Assembly: GCF_024753545.1 (NCBI RefSeq)
Contig: NZ_JANTOO010000015.1
Span: forward strand, 62,001 to 126,000
Direction of reading: 5' to 3'
DNA length: 64,000 nucleotides
Source of the DNA: Lysinibacillus pinottii
Lineage (GTDB): Bacteria > Bacillota > Bacilli > Bacillales_A > Planococcaceae
The notes beneath the pieces were generated by a model. The model did not search any database and was not told where the DNA came from. It worked only from the letters and a program-made list of their open reading frames with translations. Both the position numbers and the translations under genes were made by a program. Positions 7,971-17,836 of this stretch are shown here, one piece after another (the first letter of the stretch is position 1; every line of letters begins with the position of its first letter).

Positions 7971-9203
7971 ATGGCCATTGAGCACGCTTTTTTACCGGTT
8001 TTATTAGGCGATGAAATGAATGCTTATGGCATGGCCAGAGCATTTTACGAAGCCTATGGTGTGAAGCCACTTGCATTGAATCACACGAATATGGAAAAAA
8101 TTCAACAAAGTGATTTATTAACCTTCCGTGAAGTACCGAGACTTCATATAGAAGAACGATTTGTGACGGCACTAAAGGCAATAGCGCAGGAATTCACAGA
8201 AAAAAAATTACTGCTATTAGCCTGTGATGAATTTTATGTCAAAAAAATTGTAGAACATAAAGATGAATTAATAGAGGATTTTTTAGTTCCTTATGTGAAT
8301 ACTAGCCTTGCACATCAGCTGCTGACTCGTGAAAGTATGTATGAACTGTGTGCACAATTTGGCTTTCAATACCCTGCTATGCATGTATGTACAGTTAATG
8401 ATTATGAAGATTACGAAATGTCATTGGATTACCCAATTGTTATTAAACCAATGAATATGACAAAGTATGCCACATGTATTTTTCCTGGAAAGAAAAAAGT
8501 ATATATTGCACATGATAAAGAAGAAAAGGATAGTATATTTCATGCTATTTATAAGGAATCAGCCTATCGGGATGATCTCATGATTCAACAATATATCCCT
8601 GGAGAAGACGCGAATATGCGTGTTGTCAATGCTTATGTAGGACAAGATGGGAAGACGAAGCTTCTTGCTGTAGGAAATCCAATACTAGAAGAGCATTCAC
8701 CAGAGGGCATTGGTCGTTATGTAGCTATTATGACAGCCTATAACCCTGCTTTAATGGAAAATGTGAAGTTGTTTCTAGAAGCTATTCAATTCCAGGGATT
8801 TGCTACATTTGATATGAAATATGATGAGCGTGATGGACACTATAAATTGTTAAGTATCGAATTACATAATGAGCTTTCCAATTATTATGTGACTGCTAGT
8901 GGCTATAACCTTATGCAATATGTAGCGGACGATTATGTTCGTGGAAGTAAACAGCCACTTACATACGTGCAAAATAAACATCTTTGGACAATTGTACCCA
9001 ATGGTGTCCTTTTCAAATATGTACAAAATGAACAACTGATTATTGAAGCGAAAAGTCTCATTCGACAAGGAATGGCAACGGATTCTATTTTTAATTATAA
9101 GGATATGAATGCTAAACGCTGGTTGAATGTTACTGTCGATAATTTAAATTTTTACCGTAAATATAAGAAATATTTTAATAACAAAGGTCTGTCTAACTCA
9201 TGA
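7971..9203 (+). CDS. D-aspartate ligase-like ATP-grasp enzyme
   Basis: 410 residues from the ATG at 7971. The opening (LPVLLGDEMNAYGMARAFYE) and overall length resemble Enterococcus faecium D-aspartate ligase (Aslfm), which adds D-Asp to the Lys side chain of the peptidoglycan precursor. ATP-grasp motifs include PIVIKPMNM, MIQQYIPGEDANMRV and FDMKYDER. It overlaps the racemase gene by 4 bases (ATGA), so one enzyme would make D-Asp and the other use it. Odd point: where the family has the metal-binding E-x-N, this protein reads S295-I-E-L-H299, so activity or substrate may differ. Confidence 0.82.
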   Translation: MAIEHAFLPVLLGDEMNAYGMARAFYEAYGVKPLALNHTNMEKIQQSDLLTFREVPRLHIEERFVTALKAIAQEFTEKKLLLLACDEFYVKKIVEHKDELIEDFLVPYVNTSLAHQLLTRESMYELCAQFGFQYPAMHVCTVNDYEDYEMSLDYPIVIKPMNMTKYATCIFPGKKKVYIAHDKEEKDSIFHAIYKESAYRDDLMIQQYIPGEDANMRVVNAYVGQDGKTKLLAVGNPILEEHSPEGIGRYVAIMTAYNPALMENVKLFLEAIQFQGFATFDMKYDERDGHYKLLSIELHNELSNYYVTASGYNLMQYVADDYVRGSKQPLTYVQNKHLWTIVPNGVLFKYVQNEQLIIEAKSLIRQGMATDSIFNYKDMNAKRWLNVTVDNLNFYRKYKKYFNNKGLSNS

Positions 9204-9901
9204 AAAAACAAACTTTAGGTATAATAGGTGGAGTTGGTCCACTAGCAACCATGTTTATTGGTGAAATGATTGTAAGACGTACAAAGGCGCAAAAAGATCA
9301 GGAGCATTTACATACCATTATTGATAATGATACAAATATTCCTGACCGTACGGCTTTTATTTTAGATAATACGAAAGAAAACCCTGTGCCTGTTATAATG
9401 GAGGATGCAAAAAAGTTAGCTTCTGTAGGAGCTGATATGATTGCTATTCCGTGTAATACCGCTCATACTTTTTATGACGAGATTCAGGCAGGCTCTCCGA
9501 TTCCCGTTTTGCATATGATTCGTGAAACAGCAAAGCGAGCATCCGAATTGGGAGCAGAGCGTGTTGGAATTTTAGCGACAACAGGTACATTGACTTCACG
9601 GATGTATCAAGAGGCGTTGGAAGAATATGGTATTACACCTGTGGTACCAGATAATGAGATGAGGGCGCATGTGATGACCATCATTTACGATTTTGTCAAA
9701 GCTGGTAAAGATGTCACACAGGATGATTGGCAACCAATTGAAGATGCCATGCTTGCCCTAAACTGTGACCGTATCGTGTTGGGTTGTACGGAGTTATCTA
9801 TAGTTAATCGAGATTTAAAATTAAGTAATGTATATATCGATTCATTAATCGTTTTAGCGGAGTGTGCTATTTTAGCATGTGGTTATGAGCTAATCGATTA
9901 G
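9200..9901 (+). CDS. Aspartate/glutamate racemase family protein
   Basis: 233 residues. It has the family's two cysteine motifs: IPCNTAHTF with Cys85 and VLGCTELS with Cys196, the pair used for PLP-independent racemisation. The N terminus GIIGGVGPLAT is typical of aspartate racemases. The 4-base overlap with the upstream ATP-grasp ligase means tight translational coupling. The pair most likely supplies and attaches D-Asp for peptidoglycan cross-bridges, consistent with Lys-D-Asp cell walls of Lysinibacillus. Glutamate racemase function is less likely from context. Confidence 0.9.
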   Translation: MKKQTLGIIGGVGPLATMFIGEMIVRRTKAQKDQEHLHTIIDNDTNIPDRTAFILDNTKENPVPVIMEDAKKLASVGADMIAIPCNTAHTFYDEIQAGSPIPVLHMIRETAKRASELGAERVGILATTGTLTSRMYQEALEEYGITPVVPDNEMRAHVMTIIYDFVKAGKDVTQDDWQPIEDAMLALNCDRIVLGCTELSIVNRDLKLSNVYIDSLIVLAECAILACGYELID

Positions 9902-9911
9902 GAATGTATAG

Positions 9912-10005
9912 AAAAAATCTGCTTGCTTTACATGGGTAGGCTGCAAGTCTTCAAAGAGTTGTGGACGGGCTTTCATTTCCATGTGTGGAGTTAGGCAGAT
10001 TTTTT
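9912..10005 (+). terminator. Long-loop hairpin terminator
   Basis: AAAAAATCTGC (9912-9922) pairs with GCAGATTTTTT (9995-10005), and inside it ACATGG pairs with CCATGT. The 3' arm ends in a T-run, so it can terminate the ligase-racemase transcript. The 70-base interior is longer than usual and resembles the hairpin at 50222. Confidence 0.6.
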
Positions 10006-10119
10006 ATGGATGAAAGATTCATTTGGTGAAACGATTAGACCAAGGTTTGCGTACATATAAAGTAGGAAGCTGCCGAGTGTGTTAAACTAGTGTCAAGCAG
10101 ATAGAAGGTGGGAAATAAC

Positions 10120-11268
10120 ATGTCAGTAATCAGTTTATTAAAAGAAGAATTACAAGCAAAATGGAACTTTGAAGCAACCATGAAAATTCAAGAGGAAATG
10201 ATACCAGCCATGCTTGAAGGGAAGGATATCGTAGCTGAATCACCTACAGGTTCTGGTAAAACATTAGCGTATGTTTTACCATTGCTGAATAAAGTTAATG
10301 GAGCGAAAAAACAAACACAAGGTCTTATCGTAGCTCCATCACAAGAGCTAGCGATGCAAATTGTGGAAGTTATCCGTGAGTGGACGGCAGGTACGGATAT
10401 TACAGTTCAGCAGCTTATTGGTGGTGCCAATTCCGCTCGTCAAATTGAAAAATTAAAGAAAAAGCCAACGATTGTTGTAGGAACACCTGGTCGTTTAAAT
10501 GAATTAGCACGTGCAGGGAAATTAAAACTCAAAGAAATTGAAACAGTTGTTTTAGATGAATGTGATCAATTACTAAGTCGTGAATACCGTGTTGTCATTA
10601 AATCCTTTATTGAAGGTTCAGCGTTTGGACGACAAGTGGTAGTTGTTTCGGCTACTATTACAGAGGAAATTGAATTAGTGGCAAGTCGAATGATGTTCGA
10701 ACCAGTTCGTTTTAAAATTAAGCCAGAGGATATGCTAAAGGTTGGCAAAGTAACCCACTCTTTTGTGAAGGTCGAAGAACGTGATAAAACGGAGTTTCTT
10801 CGCCGCCTATCGCATACAGAAGGCCTGAGAGCATTAGCTTTCGTCAATAATATTGATCAATTATTAATGAAAGAAACGAAGCTCCAGTATCGCTCTGCAC
10901 CAATCGTTACACTTCATTCTGACATGAAAAAGGAAGAACGTAAAAAGGCTTTAGATGCTTTCCGCAAAGGGGACGCACGTATTTTAATAGCAACAGATAT
11001 TGCTGCACGTGGTTTAGATATTGCCGGTTTAACACATGTTATTCATGTCGATGTACCACGAACAATTGAGCAGTATTTACACCGTTCTGGTCGTACTGGT
11101 CGTGCCGGTGCAGATGGTGAGGTATTAACATTACTATCTTATCGTGACGAAAAAACCTATAAAAAATGGACAAGAGAAATTCCTGGTAAGCCAGTGCAGA
11201 AGATTTGGCATGATGGTAAGTTGAAAGAAGGTAATTCTAAAACAATTGGACAAAAGGGAGGGAAATAA
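10120..11268 (+). CDS. yfmL: DEAD-box RNA helicase, YfmL-like
   Basis: 382 residues from the ATG at 10120 (GAAGGTGGG upstream). Helicase motifs in order: motif I AESPTGSGKT, GG (IGGANS), TPGR, motif II DECD in place of DEAD (B. subtilis YfmL has DETD from memory), SAT, ATDIAARGLD, and HRSGRTGR. There is no C-terminal extension, as in YfmL, which affects ribosome assembly and growth in the cold. A 1-base gap separates it from the M29 aminopeptidase gene, so the two are co-transcribed. Confidence 0.88.
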   Translation: MSVISLLKEELQAKWNFEATMKIQEEMIPAMLEGKDIVAESPTGSGKTLAYVLPLLNKVNGAKKQTQGLIVAPSQELAMQIVEVIREWTAGTDITVQQLIGGANSARQIEKLKKKPTIVVGTPGRLNELARAGKLKLKEIETVVLDECDQLLSREYRVVIKSFIEGSAFGRQVVVVSATITEEIELVASRMMFEPVRFKIKPEDMLKVGKVTHSFVKVEERDKTEFLRRLSHTEGLRALAFVNNIDQLLMKETKLQYRSAPIVTLHSDMKKEERKKALDAFRKGDARILIATDIAARGLDIAGLTHVIHVDVPRTIEQYLHRSGRTGRAGADGEVLTLLSYRDEKTYKKWTREIPGKPVQKIWHDGKLKEGNSKTIGQKGGK

Positions 11269-11269
11269 T

Positions 11270-12499
11270 ATGACGTTTGAAGAAAAATTACAGGCATACG
11301 CGGAACTTGCAGTAAAAGTTGGGGTAAACATTCAACCAGGTCAATATTTGTTAGTCAACACATCAGTTGAGGCTTTAGATTTTGCTCGTTTAGTCGTTAA
11401 AGAGGCGTATAAGGCTGGGGCAGGGCGTGTCCATGTTAATTTTTCTGACGATGAAATGGATCGTGCCTATTTTGAACATGCCTCTGATGAAGAATTTAAC
11501 CGTTTCCCCGAATGGGTCGTACAAATGCGTGATGAACTCATTGAACGTAAAGGGGCATTATTATGGATAGATGCCGCAGATCCTGATAAATTAACAGGAA
11601 TCTCGGCTGATCGATTAGCTACTCATCAAAAGGTATCAGGAGCTGCGTTGAAAAACTATCGTAATGCAGTTATGAAGGATTTGATTGCGTGGTCCATTAT
11701 TGCAGTACCTTCGCCAAAGTGGGCGGCAAAGGTATTCCCTCAATTGACAGCAGACGAGCAAGTACCTGCTTTATGGGAAGCTATCTTTAAAACAGTTCAT
11801 ATCGGAGAAGGTAACGCAGTTGAAAATTGGCATCAGCATGTAACGAATTTAGAATCTCGGGCAGAACTTTTAAATAATAAAAAGTATGCGAAGCTACACT
11901 ATACTGCACCTGGAACAGATTTAACGATTGCTTTAGCTCCACAGCATAAATGGGTAACTGGTGGCAGTAAAACGCCTGAAGGCCATGTTTTTATCGCCAA
12001 TATGCCAACAGAAGAAGTCTATACACTTCCTATGAAGCAAGGTGTAGACGGTTATGTTAGTAATTCAAAGCCTTTAGTATATCAGGGCAATATCATTGAT
12101 GGCTTTAAATTAACATTTAAAGAAGGAAAAATCATTAAAGCAGAAGCTGAAGTAGGTCAAGATTTACTACAGGAGCTTATTCAAGTAGATGAGGGTTCTA
12201 GTTATTTAGGTGAAGTAGCACTTGTCCCGCATGAGTCACCAATTTCAGCATCAGGGATTTTATACTTTAATACACTATTCGATGAGAATGCTTCGAACCA
12301 TTTAGCGATTGGAGAAGCATACCCGACATGCTTAGAGGGTGGTAGAGACTTGGAAAACGGTCAACTAGAAGCATTAGGTGCGAATATTTCTGTAACCCAT
12401 GAAGACTTTATGGTTGGTAACGGTGAAATGGACATTGATGGTATATTACCAGATGGAACTATAGAGCCTATATTCCGTAAAGGTAGCTGGGCTTTCTAA
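11270..12499 (+). CDS. M29 family aminopeptidase (AmpS/PepS-like)
   Basis: 409 residues from the ATG at 11270, with AGGGAGGG before it. Thermophilic metalloaminopeptidase features include LHYTAPGTDLTI, the conserved GEVALVPHESPIS block with acidic ligands, LFDENASNHLAIGEAYP, and the C-terminal THEDFMVGNGEMDIDG. It releases N-terminal amino acids from peptides in the cytosol. It is co-transcribed with the helicase. A close paralogue lies at 23785-25026 on the other strand. Confidence 0.93.
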   Translation: MTFEEKLQAYAELAVKVGVNIQPGQYLLVNTSVEALDFARLVVKEAYKAGAGRVHVNFSDDEMDRAYFEHASDEEFNRFPEWVVQMRDELIERKGALLWIDAADPDKLTGISADRLATHQKVSGAALKNYRNAVMKDLIAWSIIAVPSPKWAAKVFPQLTADEQVPALWEAIFKTVHIGEGNAVENWHQHVTNLESRAELLNNKKYAKLHYTAPGTDLTIALAPQHKWVTGGSKTPEGHVFIANMPTEEVYTLPMKQGVDGYVSNSKPLVYQGNIIDGFKLTFKEGKIIKAEAEVGQDLLQELIQVDEGSSYLGEVALVPHESPISASGILYFNTLFDENASNHLAIGEAYPTCLEGGRDLENGQLEALGANISVTHEDFMVGNGEMDIDGILPDGTIEPIFRKGSWAF

Positions 12500-12531
12500 A
12501 CTTAGTTTGAATGGAGAATGGGGGAGAGCAG

Positions 12532-13443
12532 ATGAAGCACATAGGTAGTTTGATTGGGATGATTATATTATTACTGACAGGCTGGAGTTCATCTGCTTTT
12601 GCTCAAACTGAAAACTATATAGCAATTGGGGATTCACTAGCTGCTGGTCAAACCCCCTTTCAACAAATTGATGCTGGGTATAGTGATCTAATTGCTATGA
12701 GATTACAGTCAATGAATCAATTAAAATTCTATACAAAAGAACTTGCTTTTCCAGGTTACACAACAGCCCATGTATTAGAAAAAATTAAGACTGAGGAAGC
12801 AAGGGATTTATTAGCCAATGCCACTTTAGTTACTGTTTCAGCAGGTGCCAATGATTTATTAAGCCTTATACGGCTAAATCCAATGGCTGGAACATTAACT
12901 TTTTCTCAACTTCAAACAGATTACGCCTTAAATACGGTGAGAAAAAATATAATAGCTATTTTAAATGAATTGGCGGAACGAGCTCCAAAGGCTCAGGTAT
13001 ATGTTGTAGGCTATTATTTTGCCTATCCAGCTGTTCATCTAACTCAAAAAGAAGGCACAAATGCACAGCTTGTGAAATTAAATAAAATTTTACAGCAACA
13101 GGCGGAGCTAGCTGGAGCGGGTTACGTAAATGTGTATGACAGCTTCGGGTTAAATGCCACAAACTACTTACCAAACTATACAGATGTCCATCCGAATATG
13201 GAAGGCTATCGCCAAATGGCCAATGCATTTTTAAAGGCTTATAGTGGTAGTGATGCCCTATCTATAGCTCCATCACAATTACCGAAACCGAATCCTGTAT
13301 CATTTGAGGAAATTTTACAAGAACGAGCTTCTGCACAGCCTAAACAACAAAAGGTAACATCCTCCCAGTCTGTACGAAGTGTACGTTCCATTCAGGGATT
13401 TCACGGCTATACCGCTTTTATGGAAAAATTAGAAAAGAGATAA
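12532..13443 (+). CDS. Secreted SGNH/GDSL-type hydrolase
   Basis: 303 residues from the ATG at 12532 (GGGGGAGAG upstream). A signal peptide with an AFA cleavage region ends near residue 24. SGNH blocks are clear: I GDSLAAGQ (nucleophile Ser), II/III SAGANDLL, V DVHPNMEGY (catalytic Asp/His). The family includes secreted lipases and esterases acting on lipids or cell-wall esters. The C-terminal 45 residues are Ser/Gln-rich and less ordered. The substrate is unknown. It lies 32 bases after the aminopeptidase and may share its transcript. Confidence 0.9.
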   Translation: MKHIGSLIGMIILLLTGWSSSAFAQTENYIAIGDSLAAGQTPFQQIDAGYSDLIAMRLQSMNQLKFYTKELAFPGYTTAHVLEKIKTEEARDLLANATLVTVSAGANDLLSLIRLNPMAGTLTFSQLQTDYALNTVRKNIIAILNELAERAPKAQVYVVGYYFAYPAVHLTQKEGTNAQLVKLNKILQQQAELAGAGYVNVYDSFGLNATNYLPNYTDVHPNMEGYRQMANAFLKAYSGSDALSIAPSQLPKPNPVSFEEILQERASAQPKQQKVTSSQSVRSVRSIQGFHGYTAFMEKLEKR

Positions 13444-13552
13444 GTGAAGGCATCTGATAGGATGCTTTTTTTTCGTTCTTAATTCCCCAAACAAAGGAAA
13501 AACAATCCTTTACTAGCCATGATAAAATAGTAAGAGGACAGGAGGTACAGGA

Positions 13553-14710
13553 ATGAAAATATTTCATACAGCAGATTGGCATTTAGGGAAGCTCGTTCAG
13601 GGTGTCTATATGACAGAAGATCAACAATATATCCTACAACAATTTATACAAGCTATCGATGAAGAAAAGCCAGATGTAATTATTATAGCAGGTGATCTAT
13701 ACGATCGTTCCATGCCCCCTATTGAGGCAGTGAATTTACTAAATGACACTTTAGCAAAAATAGTTTTAGAAAAGAAGATTCCTATTTTAGCCGTTGCAGG
13801 AAATCACGATAGTGCAGGCAGATTAAACTTTGGTAGTCGATTAATGCGTGATAGTGGTTTATATATTAAGGGCCAATTTACGAAAGATCATGCCCCTATT
13901 ATTATAAATGATCAATATGGAGAGGTGCATTTTCATCTTGTACCATTTGCAGACCCTGCCTCTATTCGCAGTATCTTTGAAGAGGAAGCCATTCGCTCTC
14001 ACCAAGATGCTATGCAGAAAATAATTGAACATATAACAGCAGGTATGGATACAAGTAAACGTAATATATTTGTTGGACATGCCTTTGTGACCAAATACGG
14101 TGAGGAGGAAGCCAACACTAGTGATTCAGAGCGTCCGCTTTCTATAGGAGGCTCAGACTGTGTGAATGCTGCTTTATTTAAACCATTTCATTATACAGCA
14201 CTTGGACATTTACATAAGGCACATTTTGTCTTAAATGAAACGATTCGCTATGCCGGTTCACCATTAAAATATTCATTATCTGAGCATCTACATGAAAAGG
14301 GCTTTTTAATTATCGATCTAGATGAGCACGGAAATAGTACTGTAACGAAAAGAAAATTGATGCCGAGAAGAGATTTGCGTGTAGTAGAAGGTGAGTTGGA
14401 GGAGTTATTAATGCTTCCACCAAGTGATGATTATGTATTTGTTAGATTGACAGATGCTACGTCCGTATCTTCGCCAATGGAACGTATTCGTACTGTTTTT
14501 CCTCATGCCCTGCATGTTGAACGTAAGATTTTACGACAAGAGAAACCAAGTGAGCTTCAAGTAGTAGAGGCAGAAAAGCTAGAAGATATAGATCTATTCC
14601 GCTCTTTCTTTACAGATATAATTGGGATTCAACCAGATGAAGATACCGAGCGTCTGTTTACAGAGATGTTACAGGAATTATTAGATAAGGAGCGAGAAAC
14701 AGTAAAATGA
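13553..14710 (+). CDS. sbcD: Exonuclease SbcD subunit
   Basis: 385 residues, ACAGGAGG before the ATG. Mre11-type phosphoesterase motifs: HTADWHLGK at residues 4-12, GDLYDRS, AGNHDS, GHAFVTKYG and LGHLHKAH, which bind two Mn ions. With SbcC it forms a nuclease that cuts hairpins and processes double-strand breaks. Its stop codon overlaps the SbcC start (ATGA), as expected for subunits made together. Confidence 0.97.
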   Translation: MKIFHTADWHLGKLVQGVYMTEDQQYILQQFIQAIDEEKPDVIIIAGDLYDRSMPPIEAVNLLNDTLAKIVLEKKIPILAVAGNHDSAGRLNFGSRLMRDSGLYIKGQFTKDHAPIIINDQYGEVHFHLVPFADPASIRSIFEEEAIRSHQDAMQKIIEHITAGMDTSKRNIFVGHAFVTKYGEEEANTSDSERPLSIGGSDCVNAALFKPFHYTALGHLHKAHFVLNETIRYAGSPLKYSLSEHLHEKGFLIIDLDEHGNSTVTKRKLMPRRDLRVVEGELEELLMLPPSDDYVFVRLTDATSVSSPMERIRTVFPHALHVERKILRQEKPSELQVVEAEKLEDIDLFRSFFTDIIGIQPDEDTERLFTEMLQELLDKERETVK

Positions 14711-17700
14711 AGCCATTAAAGTTAACGATTACGGCATTCGGTCCTTATAAAAATACGGAAATAATTGATTTTCAACAGTTAGGGGAACATCGATTGTTCG
14801 CCATCTCTGGCAAAACTGGAGCAGGGAAGACGACGATTTTTGATGCGATTTGTTATGCACTTTATGGGGCAGGTAGTGGTGAAGATCGCCAGGATACAGC
14901 TTTACTACGAAGTGGCTTTGCTGACGATGATGTGTATACAGCAGTAGAACTTATTTTTGAAATGCATGGAAGGGTCTATCAGATTTTACGTCAGCCCGGA
15001 CATATAAAGGGAAAAAATAAAACAGCTACTGGTAAAAAAGTGGAGCTAGCGGAAGTTAGGGAGGGAATGCTCGATTATAACATTGTGGAAAAGCAGCAAA
15101 CACTTGAGGTCGATAAAAAGATTCAGGAAATTATAGGTCTGACAAAGGATCAATTTAGCCAAATTGTGATGCTACCTCAAGGTGAATTTCGCAAATTATT
15201 AACGTCTGATTCAACAAACAAAGAGGTAATCTTACGAAAAATTTTCAAAACAGATCGCTTTGGTGCTATGACAAAGCTGCTTGATGCTAAACGAAAAGAA
15301 GCAGAGAGTGATCTTGAACGTGCCAAACAATTAAAAGAACATCTACTTGGTCAAATTGTTGGTGCACTTCCACAACGTTCATCTCCTCTGTTCAAACAAA
15401 TTGCGGATAATACGGAAAATATGTTTCAGCTCAAGCAAGCACTTGAAGAGGAGCTTACCTATTATAAAAAATGTTTTGAAGATATACAGCGACAATATGA
15501 GGAAGCTTATAATCATCATCAAAAAGAACAGGAATTTTACCGTTTAGCTAAAACGCTTAATGAACAATTTGAGGAGCAGTCCAAACGACAAGAACGACTA
15601 CAAATGCTGTTAGATGAGCAAGATAAATACCATGCGAAGGAACGGGAAATAGCTTTAGCAGAACAAGCGGAGCGTTTACTATTACTCGAACAACAATGTA
15701 TGGATTTACGAGCTGAACAAAATTTAAAAGAACAAGCCTATCAACAAGCCCAAAGTAGTCAGCTACAAACCAAGGAACTCTTACAACGAGCACAAGAAAA
15801 ATATGAAGCGGAAGAGGCAAAAGAGTCTGAGCGGCAACTGCTTTTACAGCAAGAAATGCAACTCCAAGCATTGCTTCCTAAGTTTGAAGCGTATGACAGC
15901 CATGTACAGCAGCTGCAAATTGCTGAGCAATATGTGAAAACCGCCAAACAAGGTGCAGCGGATAATATAGTACTAATCGAAAAAGAAAGCGCACAATTAG
16001 AGCAGCTTTCACAATCAATTGAGCACTATGAAAAACAAATGGAACCATATGAAGGTTACTTAGAAAAACTTCCAAAGTTGCAGGAGCAAGTAACTTTGCT
16101 CATGCAGATGGAGAACTATACAAAAACGGTAGAGATAGCGAAACAGGATGTTATCGCAACTAAAGCTCGCTATCAGGACAGTAGACTGGAGCTTCAACAA
16201 TTAGAGCAACGCTGGCTGACAAGTCAAGCAAGTGTTTTAGCTCAGCAGCTTAAAGAAGGGCAGCCTTGTCCTGTATGCGGGAGTACGGCTCATCAGCAAA
16301 CTCATAATGAGAAATTGGAAATTGTTGAACTTGCTCAGGTGGAAACATTAAGGGTAAAAGTTTCTTCCGATGAACGTTTGTATTTGGAAAAAGAGGCAAT
16401 GTTAAGATCCGCACAACAGCTTCAGCAAGAGACACTGAAACAATTAGATGCACACTCTATCAAGCAACAGGATCAAGCACAGATAATAGCTTCCTTAGAA
16501 AAAATGGAGAAAGAGATTACTAGCTTAAGGGTTATCAATCAACAGTTAGCTCAAACAAGAAAAAACCAGAAGGAACAGCGTTTAACAATAGAGCAATTGC
16601 AAAACAAACAATTAAAACTTGAGGAATATTTAAGCGAGCAGATGAAGAGCTGGACAAGACTTCAGGCAATTGTAGAGGAACAGCATAAGCAAATGCCAAC
16701 AAATATTCCAACTTTACCGCAATTAAAACAAACGCTTACAGATGTTAGCCAACAGAAAATGGATTTTCAAAAATTATGGCAGGAAAGCCAACATCATTTA
16801 CATGCCATGAAGGAAGCTGACAGTAATGCAAAACTAGCTGTGGAGATCGCCAAACAGAATTTTGAAGAATTAAAGCTCAAAATGAATGACAAGCGTGAAC
16901 AGTTTTCAACAAGCATGCAGGAAGCGGGCTTTGTAAGCTATGAAGACTACGCAGCTGCGAAAAGAAGTGCCACTCAATTAGAGGAACTCCGGAGAGCATG
17001 CAGTGACTACACCCTTCAGGTTCATACGTTAAAAATTCAAATTTCAGAAGGAGAAAAACATCTTCAAGGAAAAGAGGAACAAGATTTAGCCTTGATGGAG
17101 GCGACTGTGAAAAGCCTCCGAATCGCCTATGAGGATGCCTTTAAACAACTTCAGCAAATAGATGGATTTGTGAAATCATGTCAAAGCTTTATGAACAAAG
17201 TAGAGGAAACAGAAAGAGAGCTACGTTTACTTGAGAGTGAGGCTGGACGTGTAAAGGAGCTATATGGCTTATTAAATGGGCAAAATTCGAAAAAGCTGTC
17301 CTTTGAACGATATATTCAAATAAATTATTTAGATCAAATTACAGAGGCAGCCAATATTCGCCTTAATCATTTATCGAATGGTCAATTTGAGCTTAGACGC
17401 TCAGACAGACTTGAAAAGCATGCAAAGCAAAGTGGACTTGGGCTTGATGTATATGATGCTTACACAGATCAATTACGAGATGTCAAAACGTTATCTGGTG
17501 GTGAAAAGTTCAATGCGTCATTAAGTCTTGCTCTGGGAATGGCGGATGTTATTCAAAGCTTCCAAGGCAATATTCATATTGAAACTATGTTTATTGATGA
17601 GGGCTTTGGCTCGCTCGATGAGGAATCATTAAATAAAGCAATAGACACCTTAATCGATTTACAAGATTCTGGCCGAATGATTGGCGTCATCTCCCATGTG

Positions 17701-17787
17701 CCTGAATTAAAATCCGCGATGCCAGCCGTTTTACATGTCGAAAAAACATTAAACGGACATAGTCAAACACACTTTGAAATAAAATAA
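14707..17787 (+). CDS. sbcC: Exonuclease SbcC subunit (SMC-like ATPase)
   Basis: 1026 residues. Walker A ISGKTGAGKTT near residue 34; two long Gln/Glu/Leu-rich coiled coils either side of a zinc-hook CPVCG at residues 521-525; C-terminal signature TLSGGEKFNASLSLALG and Walker B MFIDEGFGSLDEES. It is the Rad50-like partner of SbcD, tethering DNA ends and powering the nuclease. Length is normal. Several long frames on the opposite strand within the coiled coil are composition shadows. A strong terminator follows at once. Confidence 0.97.
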   Translation: MKPLKLTITAFGPYKNTEIIDFQQLGEHRLFAISGKTGAGKTTIFDAICYALYGAGSGEDRQDTALLRSGFADDDVYTAVELIFEMHGRVYQILRQPGHIKGKNKTATGKKVELAEVREGMLDYNIVEKQQTLEVDKKIQEIIGLTKDQFSQIVMLPQGEFRKLLTSDSTNKEVILRKIFKTDRFGAMTKLLDAKRKEAESDLERAKQLKEHLLGQIVGALPQRSSPLFKQIADNTENMFQLKQALEEELTYYKKCFEDIQRQYEEAYNHHQKEQEFYRLAKTLNEQFEEQSKRQERLQMLLDEQDKYHAKEREIALAEQAERLLLLEQQCMDLRAEQNLKEQAYQQAQSSQLQTKELLQRAQEKYEAEEAKESERQLLLQQEMQLQALLPKFEAYDSHVQQLQIAEQYVKTAKQGAADNIVLIEKESAQLEQLSQSIEHYEKQMEPYEGYLEKLPKLQEQVTLLMQMENYTKTVEIAKQDVIATKARYQDSRLELQQLEQRWLTSQASVLAQQLKEGQPCPVCGSTAHQQTHNEKLEIVELAQVETLRVKVSSDERLYLEKEAMLRSAQQLQQETLKQLDAHSIKQQDQAQIIASLEKMEKEITSLRVINQQLAQTRKNQKEQRLTIEQLQNKQLKLEEYLSEQMKSWTRLQAIVEEQHKQMPTNIPTLPQLKQTLTDVSQQKMDFQKLWQESQHHLHAMKEADSNAKLAVEIAKQNFEELKLKMNDKREQFSTSMQEAGFVSYEDYAAAKRSATQLEELRRACSDYTLQVHTLKIQISEGEKHLQGKEEQDLALMEATVKSLRIAYEDAFKQLQQIDGFVKSCQSFMNKVEETERELRLLESEAGRVKELYGLLNGQNSKKLSFERYIQINYLDQITEAANIRLNHLSNGQFELRRSDRLEKHAKQSGLGLDVYDAYTDQLRDVKTLSGGEKFNASLSLALGMADVIQSFQGNIHIETMFIDEGFGSLDEESLNKAIDTLIDLQDSGRMIGVISHVPELKSAMPAVLHVEKTLNGHSQTHFEIK

Positions 17788-17836
17788 AGGAAGGTGTATT
17801 TCCGGCTTAAGGAAATACACCTTCCTTTTATTTTTT
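17786..17836. terminator. Strong bidirectional terminator after sbcC
   Basis: 17-bp perfect arms (17787-17803 with 17811-17827) around a 7-base loop, with T-runs on both sides. It also overlaps the stop codon of the small minus-strand gene at 17828. Confidence 0.9.

Noticed and set aside
15557..16453. Several minus-strand frames of 60-104 codons within sbcC
   Set aside because: They are shadows of the Gln/Glu/Leu-rich coiled coil; low-complexity Leu/Val and Cys/Ser translations and no start signals.
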